The notes: a model not told the origin generated them from the letters alone. Shown: positions 44,735 to 54,091, counted from the first letter of the stretch. The stretch is DNA of 64,000 nt from Pseudobdellovibrionaceae bacterium (GCA_021463345.1 JAJTYM010000014.1:1-64000), one strand, 5' to 3'. Numbers and translations: made by a program.

Positions 44735-45544
44735 TCAATAGGTGTAACTGACGCCGGTGAGATAGAGGCTTTCGCGCCGGCTCGTGCCGCCGTGATGCGT
44801 GTAAGTCGACGCCGTGATCGACGCGCCGAGGGCCGGCGTGAAGGATTTGCGGCCGATGAGCGAAACGACGCCGTCATCGAAGTAATAATGCGTTTCGGCC
44901 GAAACCGTCGACGTGAGCGCGCGCGTGAGCGAAACGATCGTCTCGCGCACGAAGCTGTCGCCCATGAACAACGTCACCTTCGTCTGCACCCACGGGTTTT
45001 GCAGGTTGATGTCCGCGGAATTGCCCGAGATCGAGTACTTCGCGCTGACTTTCACTCGCCGACCGACGGCGAGCCTGACGTTGCTGAGCTTTTCCTTCGC
45101 TTCCCAGACGACGCGCGCCTTCGGGTCGTTTTTCGCGTAGCTTTCGACGTGGTGCTCGGCGAGCCGGCGCAACATGAATTCGCCGAAGCGGCGACGCTCG
45201 TCATTGGTCTCGCGAGGCGTGCCCTGAAAGCCGAAAAGATCGTTGTAGTACGTGTTGTTATTGGGAGCGAGATACGCCCGCTGCTGTTCCGTGCGCCCGA
45301 ATTTCTGTTCGTAGCGGTCCGTGAATTCCTTGGTGAGCTTTTCATTGAAGATCCGGTCGTGCAGGCTCGGCCCGTCGTCCGGCGGCGCGATCGCCACGAG
45401 ATCCTCGCTCACGACCTGACGCTCGCCCTCGGTCGTCGCCAAGTACCCCGAATGCGCGCTATAGGAACGCCCAGCCTCGCCGCGCTCAGTCGCAAACGTG
45501 GCGACCAGCATGAGAACCTGCACGATCAGCAGCCGGCCTTTCAC
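44735..45544 (-). CDS. Exported protein of unknown function
   Basis: A GTG at 45544, eight bases after GGAGAGG, gives 269 residues with a signal peptide (GRLLIVQVLMLVATFATERG). The mature protein has an N-terminal helical part (NEKLTKEFTDRYEQKFGR) and a C-terminal half of alternating strands (VKVSAKYSISGNSADINL; HYYFDDGVVSLIGRK) ending SYTY. This could form a small outer-membrane barrel or adhesive domain. It is convergent with the preceding gene. No family is recognised. Confidence 0.6.
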   Translation of the reverse strand: MKGRLLIVQVLMLVATFATERGEAGRSYSAHSGYLATTEGERQVVSEDLVAIAPPDDGPSLHDRIFNEKLTKEFTDRYEQKFGRTEQQRAYLAPNNNTYYNDLFGFQGTPRETNDERRRFGEFMLRRLAEHHVESYAKNDPKARVVWEAKEKLSNVRLAVGRRVKVSAKYSISGNSADINLQNPWVQTKVTLFMGDSFVRETIVSLTRALTSTVSAETHYYFDDGVVSLIGRKSFTPALGASITASTYTHHGGTSRRESLYLTGVSYTY

Positions 45545-45774
45545 TTCCAACACCTCTCCAGGAACCTCGAAATGCAACATCCGTTCTCATTTTGAGGCAC
45601 CCATTCGAGACATCTAAGAGATCGAAATTATATAACTATTTTAGAACAACCGACCTGCTCAAGTCAGCGTTGTTGACAAAATTCCATACAGAAATGAGAT
45701 TCTGTTGTGAATCCAACAAATTAGACAGAGACACAAGCTCTTCTGAAGTGGCACTGACCGCGATGGCCAGAGTC

Positions 45775-46236
45775 TCAACCACCGAAAATCAAAAAGAATA
45801 ATACGGCGAGGAAGAGCCCGGCAACGGCAAGGAAAAGTCGCCACCTCATATGGGGGCGAGTCGGGCGCGACCCCCTCCCCTGCAGATCCGCAACAGCGGC
45901 GCGTTGGAGCTCGGACATCTCTTTTGCGGTGTCTCTAGCGACAGGCTCGACCTCGAAAAAAGAGACGTCTTTGTTCATCCCACGTTCCAAAACACCCCGC
46001 GCTCCCTTCACCCGCGCAAGCTCGAGGAGTTCGACCGTGAGGTAAAAGTGCTGCGCGAGATAGGTCTTCGTACGAAACTCAGCGAGCGCCAGCATGTTTT
46101 CGGGCGTGAACGCCAGATCCCTGCGCTCGCCCTCCTTGTCAAAAAACAATTCGAACACCAACCCCAAGCTTTCGAGCTTGGGAATCAGTGCATCCAATTC
46201 TTGCGGCGAATAAGGGCCGAAGCGAACCACGCGCAT
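45775..46236 (-). CDS. Tail-anchored protein of unknown function
   Basis: The 153-residue protein has a soluble N-terminal domain (RFGPYSPQELDALIPKLESL, predicted alpha/beta). A helical stretch (AQHFYLTVELLELARVKGA) follows, and a single C-terminal membrane helix, RLFLAVAGLFLAVLFFLIFGG. With no signal peptide, it would insert by its tail with the soluble part in the cytoplasm. The start ATG at 46236 follows GTGAAG. The surrounding intergenic DNA is AT-richer than average. No family is recognised. Confidence 0.65.
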   Translation of the reverse strand: MRVVRFGPYSPQELDALIPKLESLGLVFELFFDKEGERRDLAFTPENMLALAEFRTKTYLAQHFYLTVELLELARVKGARGVLERGMNKDVSFFEVEPVARDTAKEMSELQRAAVADLQGRGSRPTRPHMRWRLFLAVAGLFLAVLFFLIFGG

Positions 46237-46386
46237 CGCTTCACAATAACTTAGACTATTGGAATCACAAAGAAATCAGATCGACATACGCTATCAAAAA
46301 GCATCTACGGCAGAGCCTGTCGGAGGCGAAATTCGCTTTTTGCGTGCCCCGCCTTGGGTTTCAATCGTATGGTGCACCCCGCAAAC

Positions 46387-47028
46387 ATGGAAACCATTGA
46401 GCTGAAAAAGAAATCCGACCTCCACCTCGGCCGAAAACTGTATCATGCCGCGGGCGTATGCCTCATGATCGCGATCTATTCCTTCGCGGGGCACGAGCGC
46501 AGCTGGTATATACTCGGCGCAGCAACGGCGCTGGCCATCCCCTTCGACTTCACGCGGCTTTCCCGCCCGGGACTCAATCGCCTGGCAATCCGACTGTTCG
46601 GCCCCCTCATGCGTCGGCACGAAGTCAACCATGTCTCAGGGATGAGTTACCTGTTCCTCGGTTGCCTTTTCCTCCTTCTCTATGACGATCCGCACATCCT
46701 GACCCTCACCCTCTTGTTCCTGGCCTTCGGCGACCCGATCGCGAGCTTCTTCGGGATCTGCTACGGCAAGGACAAGATCATCGGCAACAAAACCCTCCAA
46801 GGGACCATGGCGTCGCTGGTGGTTTGCAGCCTGATCGCGGTCGCCTATTATTATTTCCACAACATCATGACCGAGCGCCTGTTCATCGTAGCTCCGCTTT
46901 CGGGCATGATCGGCGCGGTTTCCGAGCTCGTCCCCGTCGGCAGACTCGACGACAACTTCACTTTCCCCATCATCTGCTCCGTGCTCCTCTGGGCGCTTTT
47001 TCATCTTTTTGGCGGCTTCGCCGTATGA
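46387..47028 (+). CDS. Diacylglycerol/polyprenol kinase-like integral membrane protein
   Basis: The 213-residue product has about six membrane helices and LGRKLYHAAGVCLMIAIYSF, GDPIASFFGICYGKDKI and KTLQGTMASLVVC. These elements occur in the CTP-dependent dolichol kinase / phosphatidate cytidylyltransferase-like family (Sec59, Dgk1, VTE5). It probably phosphorylates a lipid alcohol or diacylglycerol. The next gene is the phospholipid enzyme pssA, 13 bases downstream. The start is uncertain: ATG at 46387 and 46369 are both possible and neither has a clear ribosome site. Confidence 0.78.
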   Translation: METIELKKKSDLHLGRKLYHAAGVCLMIAIYSFAGHERSWYILGAATALAIPFDFTRLSRPGLNRLAIRLFGPLMRRHEVNHVSGMSYLFLGCLFLLLYDDPHILTLTLLFLAFGDPIASFFGICYGKDKIIGNKTLQGTMASLVVCSLIAVAYYYFHNIMTERLFIVAPLSGMIGAVSELVPVGRLDDNFTFPIICSVLLWALFHLFGGFAV

Positions 47029-47041
47029 TAAACCCGGCCTG

Positions 47042-47926
47042 ATGACAGAGATCCCGACGACCACCACGCAGCGCCCAGACGACGAACCCGATCCCCGCGC
47101 CAACACCCGGCGCGCCCGATTGCGCCGGCGCATGGGCATGCACATCTACGTGCTTCCGAACCTGGTCACGACCGCCAACATGTTCTTCGGCTTTTTCGCC
47201 ATCATCCAGGCGATCAAAGGCCAGTACCTTTTCGCCTCGTACGCGATCGTCGCCGCGGCTTTCTTCGACCAACTCGACGGCCGGGTGGCGCGCATGACCC
47301 ACAGCACGAGCCAGTTCGGCGCCGAATACGACTCGCTCTGCGACCTGGTGAGTTTCGGTGTCGCGCCCGCCCTGCTCCTTTACCTCTGGGCCCTGCACCC
47401 GTTCGGCCGCCTCGGCTGGGTGGTGAGCTTCCTGTTCGCCGCGTGCGGGGCTCTGCGCCTGGCGCGTTTCAACGTGCAGAAGAACATCGTCGAAAAGGCG
47501 TACTTCCAAGGCTTGCCGATCCCGATGGCCGCCGGCATCGTCGCCAGTTGCGTGCTCTTCGTCGACGATCTCGAGCTCGACCCCGTGGGTGCGGTGCCTT
47601 TGCTCGCGATGGCCGCCCTCCTCGCCTTCGTGATGGTCAGCAATTTCCGTTACCGCAGTTTCAAAGACATCGACCTCAAGCAGCGCCTGCCGTTCAGCTA
47701 CCTCGTGCTCGGCGTTCTGCTCCTGACCGTGGTCGTGCTCCGCCACGAGATCATGATCTTCGCTCTTTTCCTCGGTTACGCGCTCCTCGGGGCGGTTTTC
47801 GGCGTGCTCCGCTGGGGCAAGCCGCCGCGCGCGATCGAACCGCCGATCGCCCTGCTTGAGGTCGGCGACGACCTCCACGAGGAGATCCGGGACGAAGACC
47901 CCCCAGTAACCCATCCGGAGAGATGA
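47042..47926 (+). CDS. pssA: CDP-diacylglycerol-serine O-phosphatidyltransferase
   Basis: The 294-residue enzyme shows the CDP-alcohol phosphatidyltransferase motif in full: DQLDGRVAR, then eight residues, G, and D-x3-D ending in EYDSLCD. It has eight or so membrane helices. It makes phosphatidylserine, the precursor of phosphatidylethanolamine. LPNLVTTANMFFGFFAI is typical of the PssA subfamily. Its stop overlaps the asd start (ATGA). N- and C-terminal extensions are polar and longer than usual. Confidence 0.92.
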   Translation: MTEIPTTTTQRPDDEPDPRANTRRARLRRRMGMHIYVLPNLVTTANMFFGFFAIIQAIKGQYLFASYAIVAAAFFDQLDGRVARMTHSTSQFGAEYDSLCDLVSFGVAPALLLYLWALHPFGRLGWVVSFLFAACGALRLARFNVQKNIVEKAYFQGLPIPMAAGIVASCVLFVDDLELDPVGAVPLLAMAALLAFVMVSNFRYRSFKDIDLKQRLPFSYLVLGVLLLTVVVLRHEIMIFALFLGYALLGAVFGVLRWGKPPRAIEPPIALLEVGDDLHEEIRDEDPPVTHPER

Positions 47927-48954
47927 CCATGTCGAGGATCAATGTCGGCGTCGTCGGCGCCACCGGCGCCGTAGGCGAAACGTTCACGAACCTGCTCGAG
48001 GAACGCGGCTTCCCGGTCGGCGAGATCCGCTTCTTCGCGAGCCAGGCGAGCCTCGGGCGAACGCGGGTGTTCAAAGGCCGGGAAATCCCGATTCGCGTCC
48101 CCGAGGACGGCTGTTTCAAGGGCCTGGACCTCGTCTTCTTCTCCTCGGGCGACGGCATCAGCCGCGAGTGGGCTCCCAAAGCGGTCGCCGACGGCGCGAT
48201 CGCCGTCGACAACTCCGCGGCCTTCCGCATGAACCCCGAGGTCGCGCTCGTGGTGCCGGAGATCAACGCGGACCTCCTCCCGCCCAAAGGCCGGCCGGCG
48301 ATCGTCGCCAACCCCAACTGCTCGACGATCCAACTCGTCGTCGCGCTGAAGCCGCTGATCGAAAGATACGGGGTCCAAGCCGTGCGCGTCGCGAGCTACC
48401 AGTCCGTGAGCGGCGCCGGCCGCGACGGCATCGAGGAGCTTTTCAACAGCACCCGCCAGGCGCTCGAGGGCGAGGAGCAGGAAACGTCGGCCGTTTTCCC
48501 CGCGCCGATCGCGTTCAACTGCGTGCCGCAGATCGGAAGCATCGACGATCAGGGTTTCTGTTCCGAGGAAGTGAAGATCATGAACGAGACGCGCAAGATC
48601 TTGCGCCGCGAGATTCCGGTCTCGGCGTTCACCGTGCGCGTGCCCACGCTCAACGCGCACGCCGAAGCCGTGTGGATCACGCTCTCCAAGCCGGCCGGCT
48701 CGGCCAAGGAAATCGAGGACTGTTTAGCCGGCGGCGAAGGCCTCCAAGTCCTGCGTCACGGCCAACGTCCAGCTTACCCCACGCAGAAGACGGCGAGCGG
48801 CCGGGATCCGGTTTACGTAGGTCGCGTGCGCCGCGACCCGGATGACTCCGGCACGTGGCTGATGTGGGTCGTCGCCGATAATCTCAGAAAAGGCGCGGCT
48901 CTCAACGGGATCCAGATCGCCGAGCGAATTTTTGACATCCAGCCCCGGGGATGA
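47923..48954 (+). CDS. asd: Aspartate-semialdehyde dehydrogenase
   Basis: The 343-residue enzyme makes aspartate semialdehyde for lysine/diaminopimelate, threonine and methionine synthesis. INVGVVGATGAVGETF binds NADP. The catalytic Cys is in VANPNCSTIQLV, and SYQSVSGAGRDG plus the catalytic His region (PTLNAHAEAVWI) are in place. The start overlaps pssA; a second ATG two codons later is equally plausible. Diaminopimelate supply and phospholipid synthesis are thus co-expressed. Confidence 0.95.
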   Translation: MTMSRINVGVVGATGAVGETFTNLLEERGFPVGEIRFFASQASLGRTRVFKGREIPIRVPEDGCFKGLDLVFFSSGDGISREWAPKAVADGAIAVDNSAAFRMNPEVALVVPEINADLLPPKGRPAIVANPNCSTIQLVVALKPLIERYGVQAVRVASYQSVSGAGRDGIEELFNSTRQALEGEEQETSAVFPAPIAFNCVPQIGSIDDQGFCSEEVKIMNETRKILRREIPVSAFTVRVPTLNAHAEAVWITLSKPAGSAKEIEDCLAGGEGLQVLRHGQRPAYPTQKTASGRDPVYVGRVRRDPDDSGTWLMWVVADNLRKGAALNGIQIAERIFDIQPRG

Positions 48955-48963
48955 TGCAATGAA

Positions 48964-50385
48964 GTGGTGTTTTCACGGCTGAAAACCCTCACAACGGCGG
49001 CCTTCACCGCGGCGCTTTTATGCGCGTCCGCGACGTCCCGGGCGGCGATCACGATCATCGACGTCGCCGGCGATTCCAACAGCGTCGATCTCAACGAAAC
49101 GACGCCGGTCATCTTCGGCGGCGTCGCCGGCGAAGCGAACGCCGGCGGCTGCGCGTCCAAGGATGGCGCCAATACCTGCAACAACTGCTACGACAACGGC
49201 GCCACCACGCCCAACGGACGCTTGCTCGCCTGCAATCCGGCCCGCATCTACGGCACGCTCCGTCTGGCCATCACGGTCGTGAGCGACACGGTTGACGGGG
49301 GCAAACCCCTGCTGACCACCTCGACCGACACGGCCATCGCTCCTGCGGTCGCGACGATCGCGACCGCCAAAGGGCAGCAAGGCGTGTTCATCGTCAACTG
49401 GAACACGCTCTGCGACGCGATGGACGCCGACAACGCGGTCACCGGTTGCGAAATCGTCAACAGCGCTCAAAAACTGGAGACGAGCTTCAAGGTCGGCATG
49501 GACAAAACCGGCAACGGCAAGCTCAACGACTCCGACGACGACGCGAAAACGATCACGATCAAAGTGCACAAAGGGTTTTACACGGACGCGGGCGGAGTCA
49601 GCGTCATGGACCAGATCGACTGCGCTCCCCCGGTCGACGACTTCATGGGCGTCTGCAAATTCGACGTCAACCCCGGCGACGAAAAAGTGCAGATCCGCGA
49701 CATCCAGGCGGCGGCGAATTTTCCCCAATCCGAGGGAATCAATTTCGAGAACGTCCTGTTTTTCCATTCGACCGTCGGATTCGAGAACATCACCCCCGCC
49801 AGCCCCTACTCCGCGATCCCCGTGGAAAGCCAGGATACGGACAATTTCGCGCTCGCCTCCGATCGCGTGGGCGGCCTCGCCAACGAAACGCTCTACTATT
49901 TCAAAGCGGCCGTTCAGGACCAGGCCGGCAACATCGGTTTCTACACGGCCGATGGGGCGAGCAAAAGTTGCGCGTCGACCGGTTATGAGCCCCCTTGCCA
50001 TACGGCCGTGCCCGGAGAGGTCACCGGCGTGCTCGCCGACGACGTCAACTGCTTCATCGCGACCGCCGCATGGGGCTCGCCGATGGCCGGGCAAGTGGGC
50101 ACGTTCCGCGCGTTCCGCGACACGTATCTCCTGCCGCATGAGTGGGGCCGCTCGTTCGTGCGGCTGTATTACGAATTCGGGCCAGAGGCCGCCGCGACGA
50201 TCGCCGAAAACGAGGCCTTGCGCGCCTTGAGCCGCGCGGCGCTGACTCCGCTGCTCGCCTACGCCTGGCTCTCGCTCCGCATCGGCGCGCTCTCCGCGCT
50301 CGCGCTTTTCGCCCTTCTCTTGTCGACTCCCGCGCTCATCCTGATCCACCAACGCCGTCGCGGGCGCGAAACCGAAGCCGCGTAA
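48964..50385 (+). CDS. Exported CFI-box C-terminal domain protein
   Basis: The 473-residue product has a signal peptide (TAAFTAALLCASATSRA). A large beta-rich extracellular part with several Cys follows, then the C-terminal block NCFIATAAWGSPMAGQVG from C363. Next come a helical stretch with RDTYLLPHEWGRSFVRLYYE and a final membrane helix plus basic tail (HQRRRGRETEAA). This arrangement matches the CFI-box CTERM proteins seen in myxobacteria-like bacteria, thought to be sorted at the cell surface. The start is a GTG at 48964. The DSDDD and NGKLNDSDDD segments could bind calcium. Confidence 0.75.
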   Translation: MVFSRLKTLTTAAFTAALLCASATSRAAITIIDVAGDSNSVDLNETTPVIFGGVAGEANAGGCASKDGANTCNNCYDNGATTPNGRLLACNPARIYGTLRLAITVVSDTVDGGKPLLTTSTDTAIAPAVATIATAKGQQGVFIVNWNTLCDAMDADNAVTGCEIVNSAQKLETSFKVGMDKTGNGKLNDSDDDAKTITIKVHKGFYTDAGGVSVMDQIDCAPPVDDFMGVCKFDVNPGDEKVQIRDIQAAANFPQSEGINFENVLFFHSTVGFENITPASPYSAIPVESQDTDNFALASDRVGGLANETLYYFKAAVQDQAGNIGFYTADGASKSCASTGYEPPCHTAVPGEVTGVLADDVNCFIATAAWGSPMAGQVGTFRAFRDTYLLPHEWGRSFVRLYYEFGPEAAATIAENEALRALSRAALTPLLAYAWLSLRIGALSALALFALLLSTPALILIHQRRRGRETEAA

Positions 50386-50404
50386 GCCCCCCGGGGGAGG
50401 ACCC

Positions 50405-51436
50405 TTGCCGACGTTACCGACGAGACTGCTCCTGAACCTCGCGCTCCCGCTCTGCCTGCTGGTGTTCGCAGTTCACCACCAGCCTGAAGCGTTCGCACAG
50501 CAAGCCGATCTGCCGGGAGACATCGTCGAGGGCGGCTTCGCTCCCGGCGAAGGGGATGAAGGCACGGTCGACAGCGAGGACGACATTTTCGAAGCCGACC
50601 AAAGCGCGCCGCCGCCCGCCGATGAGACTGAGGAAATCACCAAGGAAATCGCCGAGGAGCCCGAGTCCGCGCCGCCGGCCGAGTTCCCTTACCCCGGCGC
50701 CACCGAAGAGGGCTTCGAAACGCGCAGCCCGATCGTACGGCTCGAGGCCACCGAAGCTCCGGCCCATCTGATCCGGCCGCTGCGCATGAATGCGAGCGGC
50801 GAATATTTCTACGGCTTCAAAAGTTCCGAACGTAACGCATTGGCCAGCGTGCGGTTGGGTTTCTTCGGCCCACCCGACATCATCAATAAGAAAAACAATA
50901 TTAAATTCGAACAGATCTATGGGGACCAACAGGTCCCGGCGTTATTCGGCGATTACCAGTGGTCGCTCACAAAAAACTTCGGTGATATCGGTATCAAGGC
51001 CGGCACGGGCCTATTCGTGAGCCAAGGCGAGGGCGAGTTTATTGCGCAAAGCGTCGAGCGCACGGGACGCACGCCCGATGAGTCGTTTATATTCCTGATG
51101 TTACCCAACACGGTCACCGCGATCTACCGCTTCCAGTATCATGAAACCCAGCCCATCGTGCCGTACATCGAGGGCGGCGCGGGCTACTTCACCTTCGCCG
51201 AGATCCGTGACGACGGCGCATCCCCAAAAATCGGCGGATCGGGCGTTGGAGTGGCGGCCGCGGGAGTGAACATCCTCTTGGACTGGCTCGACCCGCACTC
51301 AGTGCGCCAACTCGACAACGAATGGGGCATCAATCACGTCTGGCTTCTCGCCGAGTACCGGTTGATCAGCGGCCTCAACAAGCAGTATGACTTCTCCTCT
51401 AGCGTCATCAACGCCGGCGTGATGATGGAGTTTTGA
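50405..51436 (+). CDS. Outer-membrane protein with acidic N-terminal region
   Basis: A TTG at 50405 directly after GGGGGAGG gives 343 residues. After the signal peptide comes a strongly acidic Glu/Asp/Pro-rich stretch (about residues 35-105), then a barrel-like region of alternating strands (NASGEYFYGFKSSERNALA; NTVTAIYRFQYHETQPIVPY; HVWLLAEYRLISGLN). It ends in MMEF, and a terminal Phe is the usual outer-membrane barrel signal. It follows the CFI-box gene by 19 bases, suggesting joint function at the surface. Confidence 0.7.
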   Translation: MPTLPTRLLLNLALPLCLLVFAVHHQPEAFAQQADLPGDIVEGGFAPGEGDEGTVDSEDDIFEADQSAPPPADETEEITKEIAEEPESAPPAEFPYPGATEEGFETRSPIVRLEATEAPAHLIRPLRMNASGEYFYGFKSSERNALASVRLGFFGPPDIINKKNNIKFEQIYGDQQVPALFGDYQWSLTKNFGDIGIKAGTGLFVSQGEGEFIAQSVERTGRTPDESFIFLMLPNTVTAIYRFQYHETQPIVPYIEGGAGYFTFAEIRDDGASPKIGGSGVGVAAAGVNILLDWLDPHSVRQLDNEWGINHVWLLAEYRLISGLNKQYDFSSSVINAGVMMEF

Positions 51437-51459
51437 GCCGGCGCCTTCAAAGCCGGGTC

Positions 51460-52320
51460 ATGAACGAAATCGAGCCCCCTGAAATCCCAACGCTGTTCGA
51501 CGACGGATCCGAAGAAGGGCCCGTCGGCCCCGTCAAAGGTTGTCCGCCCGGCCACTGGCGCGTGCGCCTGCTGATTTCGTACGACGGCACCGATTTTCAC
51601 GGCTGGCAAAGGCAAGCCGGCCACCGCACCGTGCAAGGCACCATTGAGGACGCGCTTGCTAAATTCTATAAAAAGCCGATCAAACTCATGGGCGCCAGCC
51701 GCACCGACACCGGCGTGCACGCCATCGGCCAGGTCGCGCATTTCGATGCGCCACGCGATCCGTTCAAGGGGGACATGAGATTCGCACTGACAGGGATGAC
51801 CCCGCCGAGCATCGTGATCAAGCAGGCTTGGCACGCGCCGAACTCGTTCCACGCGATCGCCGACGCTCAAAAGAAAACGTACCGTTACCACGTGCTCAAT
51901 CGACGGGTGCCAAGCGCGCTCAGGTACCGGTACACTCACTGGATCCGCTACCCGCTCGATCCGGCTTACCTGAACGAAGCCTCGCGAATTCTCATCGGAA
52001 AAAAGGATTTCAAGAGCTTCCAGACATCCGGTACCAAAGTCCGCTCCACGGTCCGCGAGATCATGGACGCCCAGTGGGAGCGCTCTCAGGACACGTTGAT
52101 TTTCAGCGTCACGGGCAACGGGTTTTTGAAGCAAATGGTCCGCAATATCGTGGGAACGCTCATAGATCTCCATATGAATCAGGAGAAACCCAGCCGTTTA
52201 AGGGAGATCCTAGAGGCATGTGACCGTCGGAAAGCCGGCCCTACGGCCCCCCCCCAGGGATTGTACCTGGCCAAGGTTTATTACTCCGAGGAACTTGACA
52301 ATGGGTGCCGTAAACTTTAA
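51460..52320 (+). CDS. truA: tRNA pseudouridine(38-40) synthase TruA
   Basis: The 286-residue enzyme isomerises uridines 38-40 in the anticodon stem. The motifs are LLISYDGTDFHGWQRQ, the catalytic Asp in MGASRTDTGVHAIGQVAHF, and the C-terminal GNGFLKQMVRNIVGTLI. The ATG at 51460 is preferred to a TTG overlapping the previous stop. An N-terminal extension of about 30 residues precedes the usual start of the domain. The promoter for rplM lies inside its end. Confidence 0.94.
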   Translation: MNEIEPPEIPTLFDDGSEEGPVGPVKGCPPGHWRVRLLISYDGTDFHGWQRQAGHRTVQGTIEDALAKFYKKPIKLMGASRTDTGVHAIGQVAHFDAPRDPFKGDMRFALTGMTPPSIVIKQAWHAPNSFHAIADAQKKTYRYHVLNRRVPSALRYRYTHWIRYPLDPAYLNEASRILIGKKDFKSFQTSGTKVRSTVREIMDAQWERSQDTLIFSVTGNGFLKQMVRNIVGTLIDLHMNQEKPSRLREILEACDRRKAGPTAPPQGLYLAKVYYSEELDNGCRKL

Positions 52321-52322
52321 AT
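52295..52322 (+). promoter_or_regulatory. Candidate promoter for rplM-rpsI
   Basis: A perfect TTGACA (52295-52300) and TTAAAT (52317-52322) are 16 bases apart, placed over the last codons of truA. This leaves a leader of about 125 bases before rplM, long enough for autogenous control, though no leader structure was confirmed. Confidence 0.5.
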
Positions 52323-52452
52323 CTAACCCCTCAAAAAACTGCTTATAAAATTTGCTTAAGCCAGTTGAATCGTTCGTTAGAGATTGCTGATTGAAAGTGC
52401 TGAGGCCGGTTTTCACGGCCCAGACCTGAAGTTGAGAGAGTGGAGCGAGAGA

Positions 52453-52884
52453 ATGAAGACCTGGAACCCGACCGAAGGCGAAGTCCCACAGAAGTGGTGG
52501 GTCGTCGACGCGACCGACAAGAACCTCGGCCGCATGGCTTCCGAGATCGCGCAGAAGATCCGCGGCAAACATAAGCCCCAGTTCACGCCTAACGCCGATA
52601 CGGGCGATTTCGTGATCGTGATCAACGCCGAAAAGATCAAGATGACGGGCAGCAAGCCGGTCGAGAAGAAATATTATCGCCACTCGCGCTTCTTCGGCTC
52701 GTTGAAAACGAAGTCGCTCGAACAAATGATCGAACAAGATCCCGCGTTCGTCATCGAAGACGCGGTCAAAGGCATGCTTCCGAAGAACAAACTCTCCTTC
52801 AGCCTGATCAAGAAGCTGAAGGCGTACAAAGGCGCCGAGCACCCGCACGCCGCCCAGAAACCTGAACCCCTCGCGATTAAATAA
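52453..52884 (+). CDS. rplM: 50S ribosomal protein L13
   Basis: The 143-residue protein is a normal-length L13: KWWVVDATDKNLGRMASEIA, then FVIVINAEKIKMTGSK, YYRHSRFFG and AVKGMLPKNKLS. It is an early-assembling large-subunit protein. The ATG at 52453 gives the expected N-terminus; an upstream open frame is discarded. It is followed by rpsI after 39 bases, the conserved bacterial pair. Confidence 0.97.
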   Translation: MKTWNPTEGEVPQKWWVVDATDKNLGRMASEIAQKIRGKHKPQFTPNADTGDFVIVINAEKIKMTGSKPVEKKYYRHSRFFGSLKTKSLEQMIEQDPAFVIEDAVKGMLPKNKLSFSLIKKLKAYKGAEHPHAAQKPEPLAIK

Positions 52885-52923
52885 AGCGAAAGACTGACTC
52901 GCTCATCACGGAGACGATCTGAA

Positions 52924-53319
52924 ATGGCAGCGCAAAAAGCTTATTACGCCACTGGCCGACGCAAAACGAGTGCGGCTCGCGTGTTCCTGAAGCCCGGCAC
53001 GGGCAAAATGACGATCAACGGGAAATCACCCGAGCAGTATCTGTCGAACCAGATCTCGCGCATGGTTGTCGTCCAGCCTTTCGCGATCACTTCGAATTCC
53101 GGTAAATTCGACGCGGTTGTCACCGTCTCCGGCGGCGGCGAAACCGGTCAGGCCGGCGCCATCCGACACGGAATTTCGCGCGCTCTCTGCGCGTTCGACG
53201 ATACCTTGCGCCCCGCCCTGAAAAAGGCCGGACTTCTCACTCGCGACGCGCGTATGGTCGAACGTAAAAAATACGGCCAGCCCGGCGCTCGCAAACGTTT
53301 CCAATTCTCGAAACGTTAA
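52924..53319 (+). CDS. rpsI: 30S ribosomal protein S9
   Basis: The 131-residue protein has [38 protein letters not shown] and the C-terminal [17 protein letters not shown]. The basic tail reaches the tRNA in the P site. Length and position after rplM are standard. A strong terminator follows 27 bases downstream. Confidence 0.98.
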   Translation: MAAQKAYYATGRRKTSAARVFLKPGTGKMTINGKSPEQYLSNQISRMVVVQPFAITSNSGKFDAVVTVSGGGETGQAGAIRHGISRALCAFDDTLRPALKKAGLLTRDARMVERKKYGQPGARKRFQFSKR

Positions 53320-53346
53320 TACGCTTCTCAAAGATTCATTCGTTCG

Positions 53347-53377
53347 AAAAAGACCGGTTCATCCGGTCTTTTTTTTT
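53347..53377 (+). terminator. Rho-independent terminator of rplM-rpsI
   Basis: AAAAAGACCGG, loop TTCAT and CCGGTCTTTTT form a stem of about eleven pairs that runs into nine T residues, a textbook intrinsic terminator. Confidence 0.92.
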
Positions 53378-53611
53378 GCCGACAAAACGACTTTCGCGCC
53401 CTCGACTCGATTCAGGATCGGGAATCCGATAGGTCCGTCGAACTTTTCAACACCTCCTTTCGTCCAGTTTTAGTGCCGCCGCACCGGTTACTTTCTCTAA
53501 AAGTTGAGAAAAATCGATGTTGTTAAAAAGCACGCCTGCCGATGAGTCTTCCGTCCAGCAGCCAAGCTGAGAATGTCCCGTTACAATGGGGCGCGAGATT
53601 CAGGAGGATTT

Positions 53612-54019
53612 ATGCGAAAAATCGGCGCTCTGCTGTTGTTCGGCGTTTCCCTGCTGGTGCTGACAACCCCTTCTTTCGCACGAGCGGCTGAAGACGAAAA
53701 CCCGGTGACAGCCCAAGAAGTCGAAGCCCTGGTCCGTCAGGCCCGCAGGGGCAATGCGCATGCGCAATACAAGCTCGCCAAGGCGTATGAAACCGGCTCT
53801 GGCACGCGCCAAAGCTACAGCGAGGCCGTACGCTGGTACAAAGCTGCAGCACATCAAGGCCTTGCCCGTGCCCAGTTTTCCTTGGGTTTGATCTTCGAAG
53901 AAGGTCGTCCTGAAGTGAAGCGTGACGTAGCCTACGCTCTTTCATGGTACGAAGAGGCCGCGCGCAACGGGCTGACGGCTGCGCTTGAGCACATCCGCCG
54001 CATGACGACCAGCCACTGA
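53612..54019 (+). CDS. Exported Sel1-repeat protein
   Basis: The ATG at 53612 after AGGAGG gives 135 residues with a signal peptide ending at ARAAE. Two Sel1-like (SLR/TPR) repeats are visible: GNAHAQYKLAKAYETGSG with AVRWYKAAAHQG, and LARAQFSLGLIFEEG with ALSWYEEAARNG. Such repeats mediate protein binding in the periplasm or cell envelope. The partner is unknown. The gene lies between rpsI and a divergent M23 peptidase. Confidence 0.85.
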   Translation: MRKIGALLLFGVSLLVLTTPSFARAAEDENPVTAQEVEALVRQARRGNAHAQYKLAKAYETGSGTRQSYSEAVRWYKAAAHQGLARAQFSLGLIFEEGRPEVKRDVAYALSWYEEAARNGLTAALEHIRRMTTSH

Positions 54020-54091
54020 TTTCATCCGCTGATTTTGTCTTCCAGGTCGCGGGCCGGGACTCGGCCGCGCTCGGACCCGCGAGGACGGGGT

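Noticed and set aside
45592-45801. A 69-codon plus-strand frame in the AT-rich gap
   Set aside because: No ribosome site, no motif, and it overlaps the 3' end of the tail-anchored protein gene.
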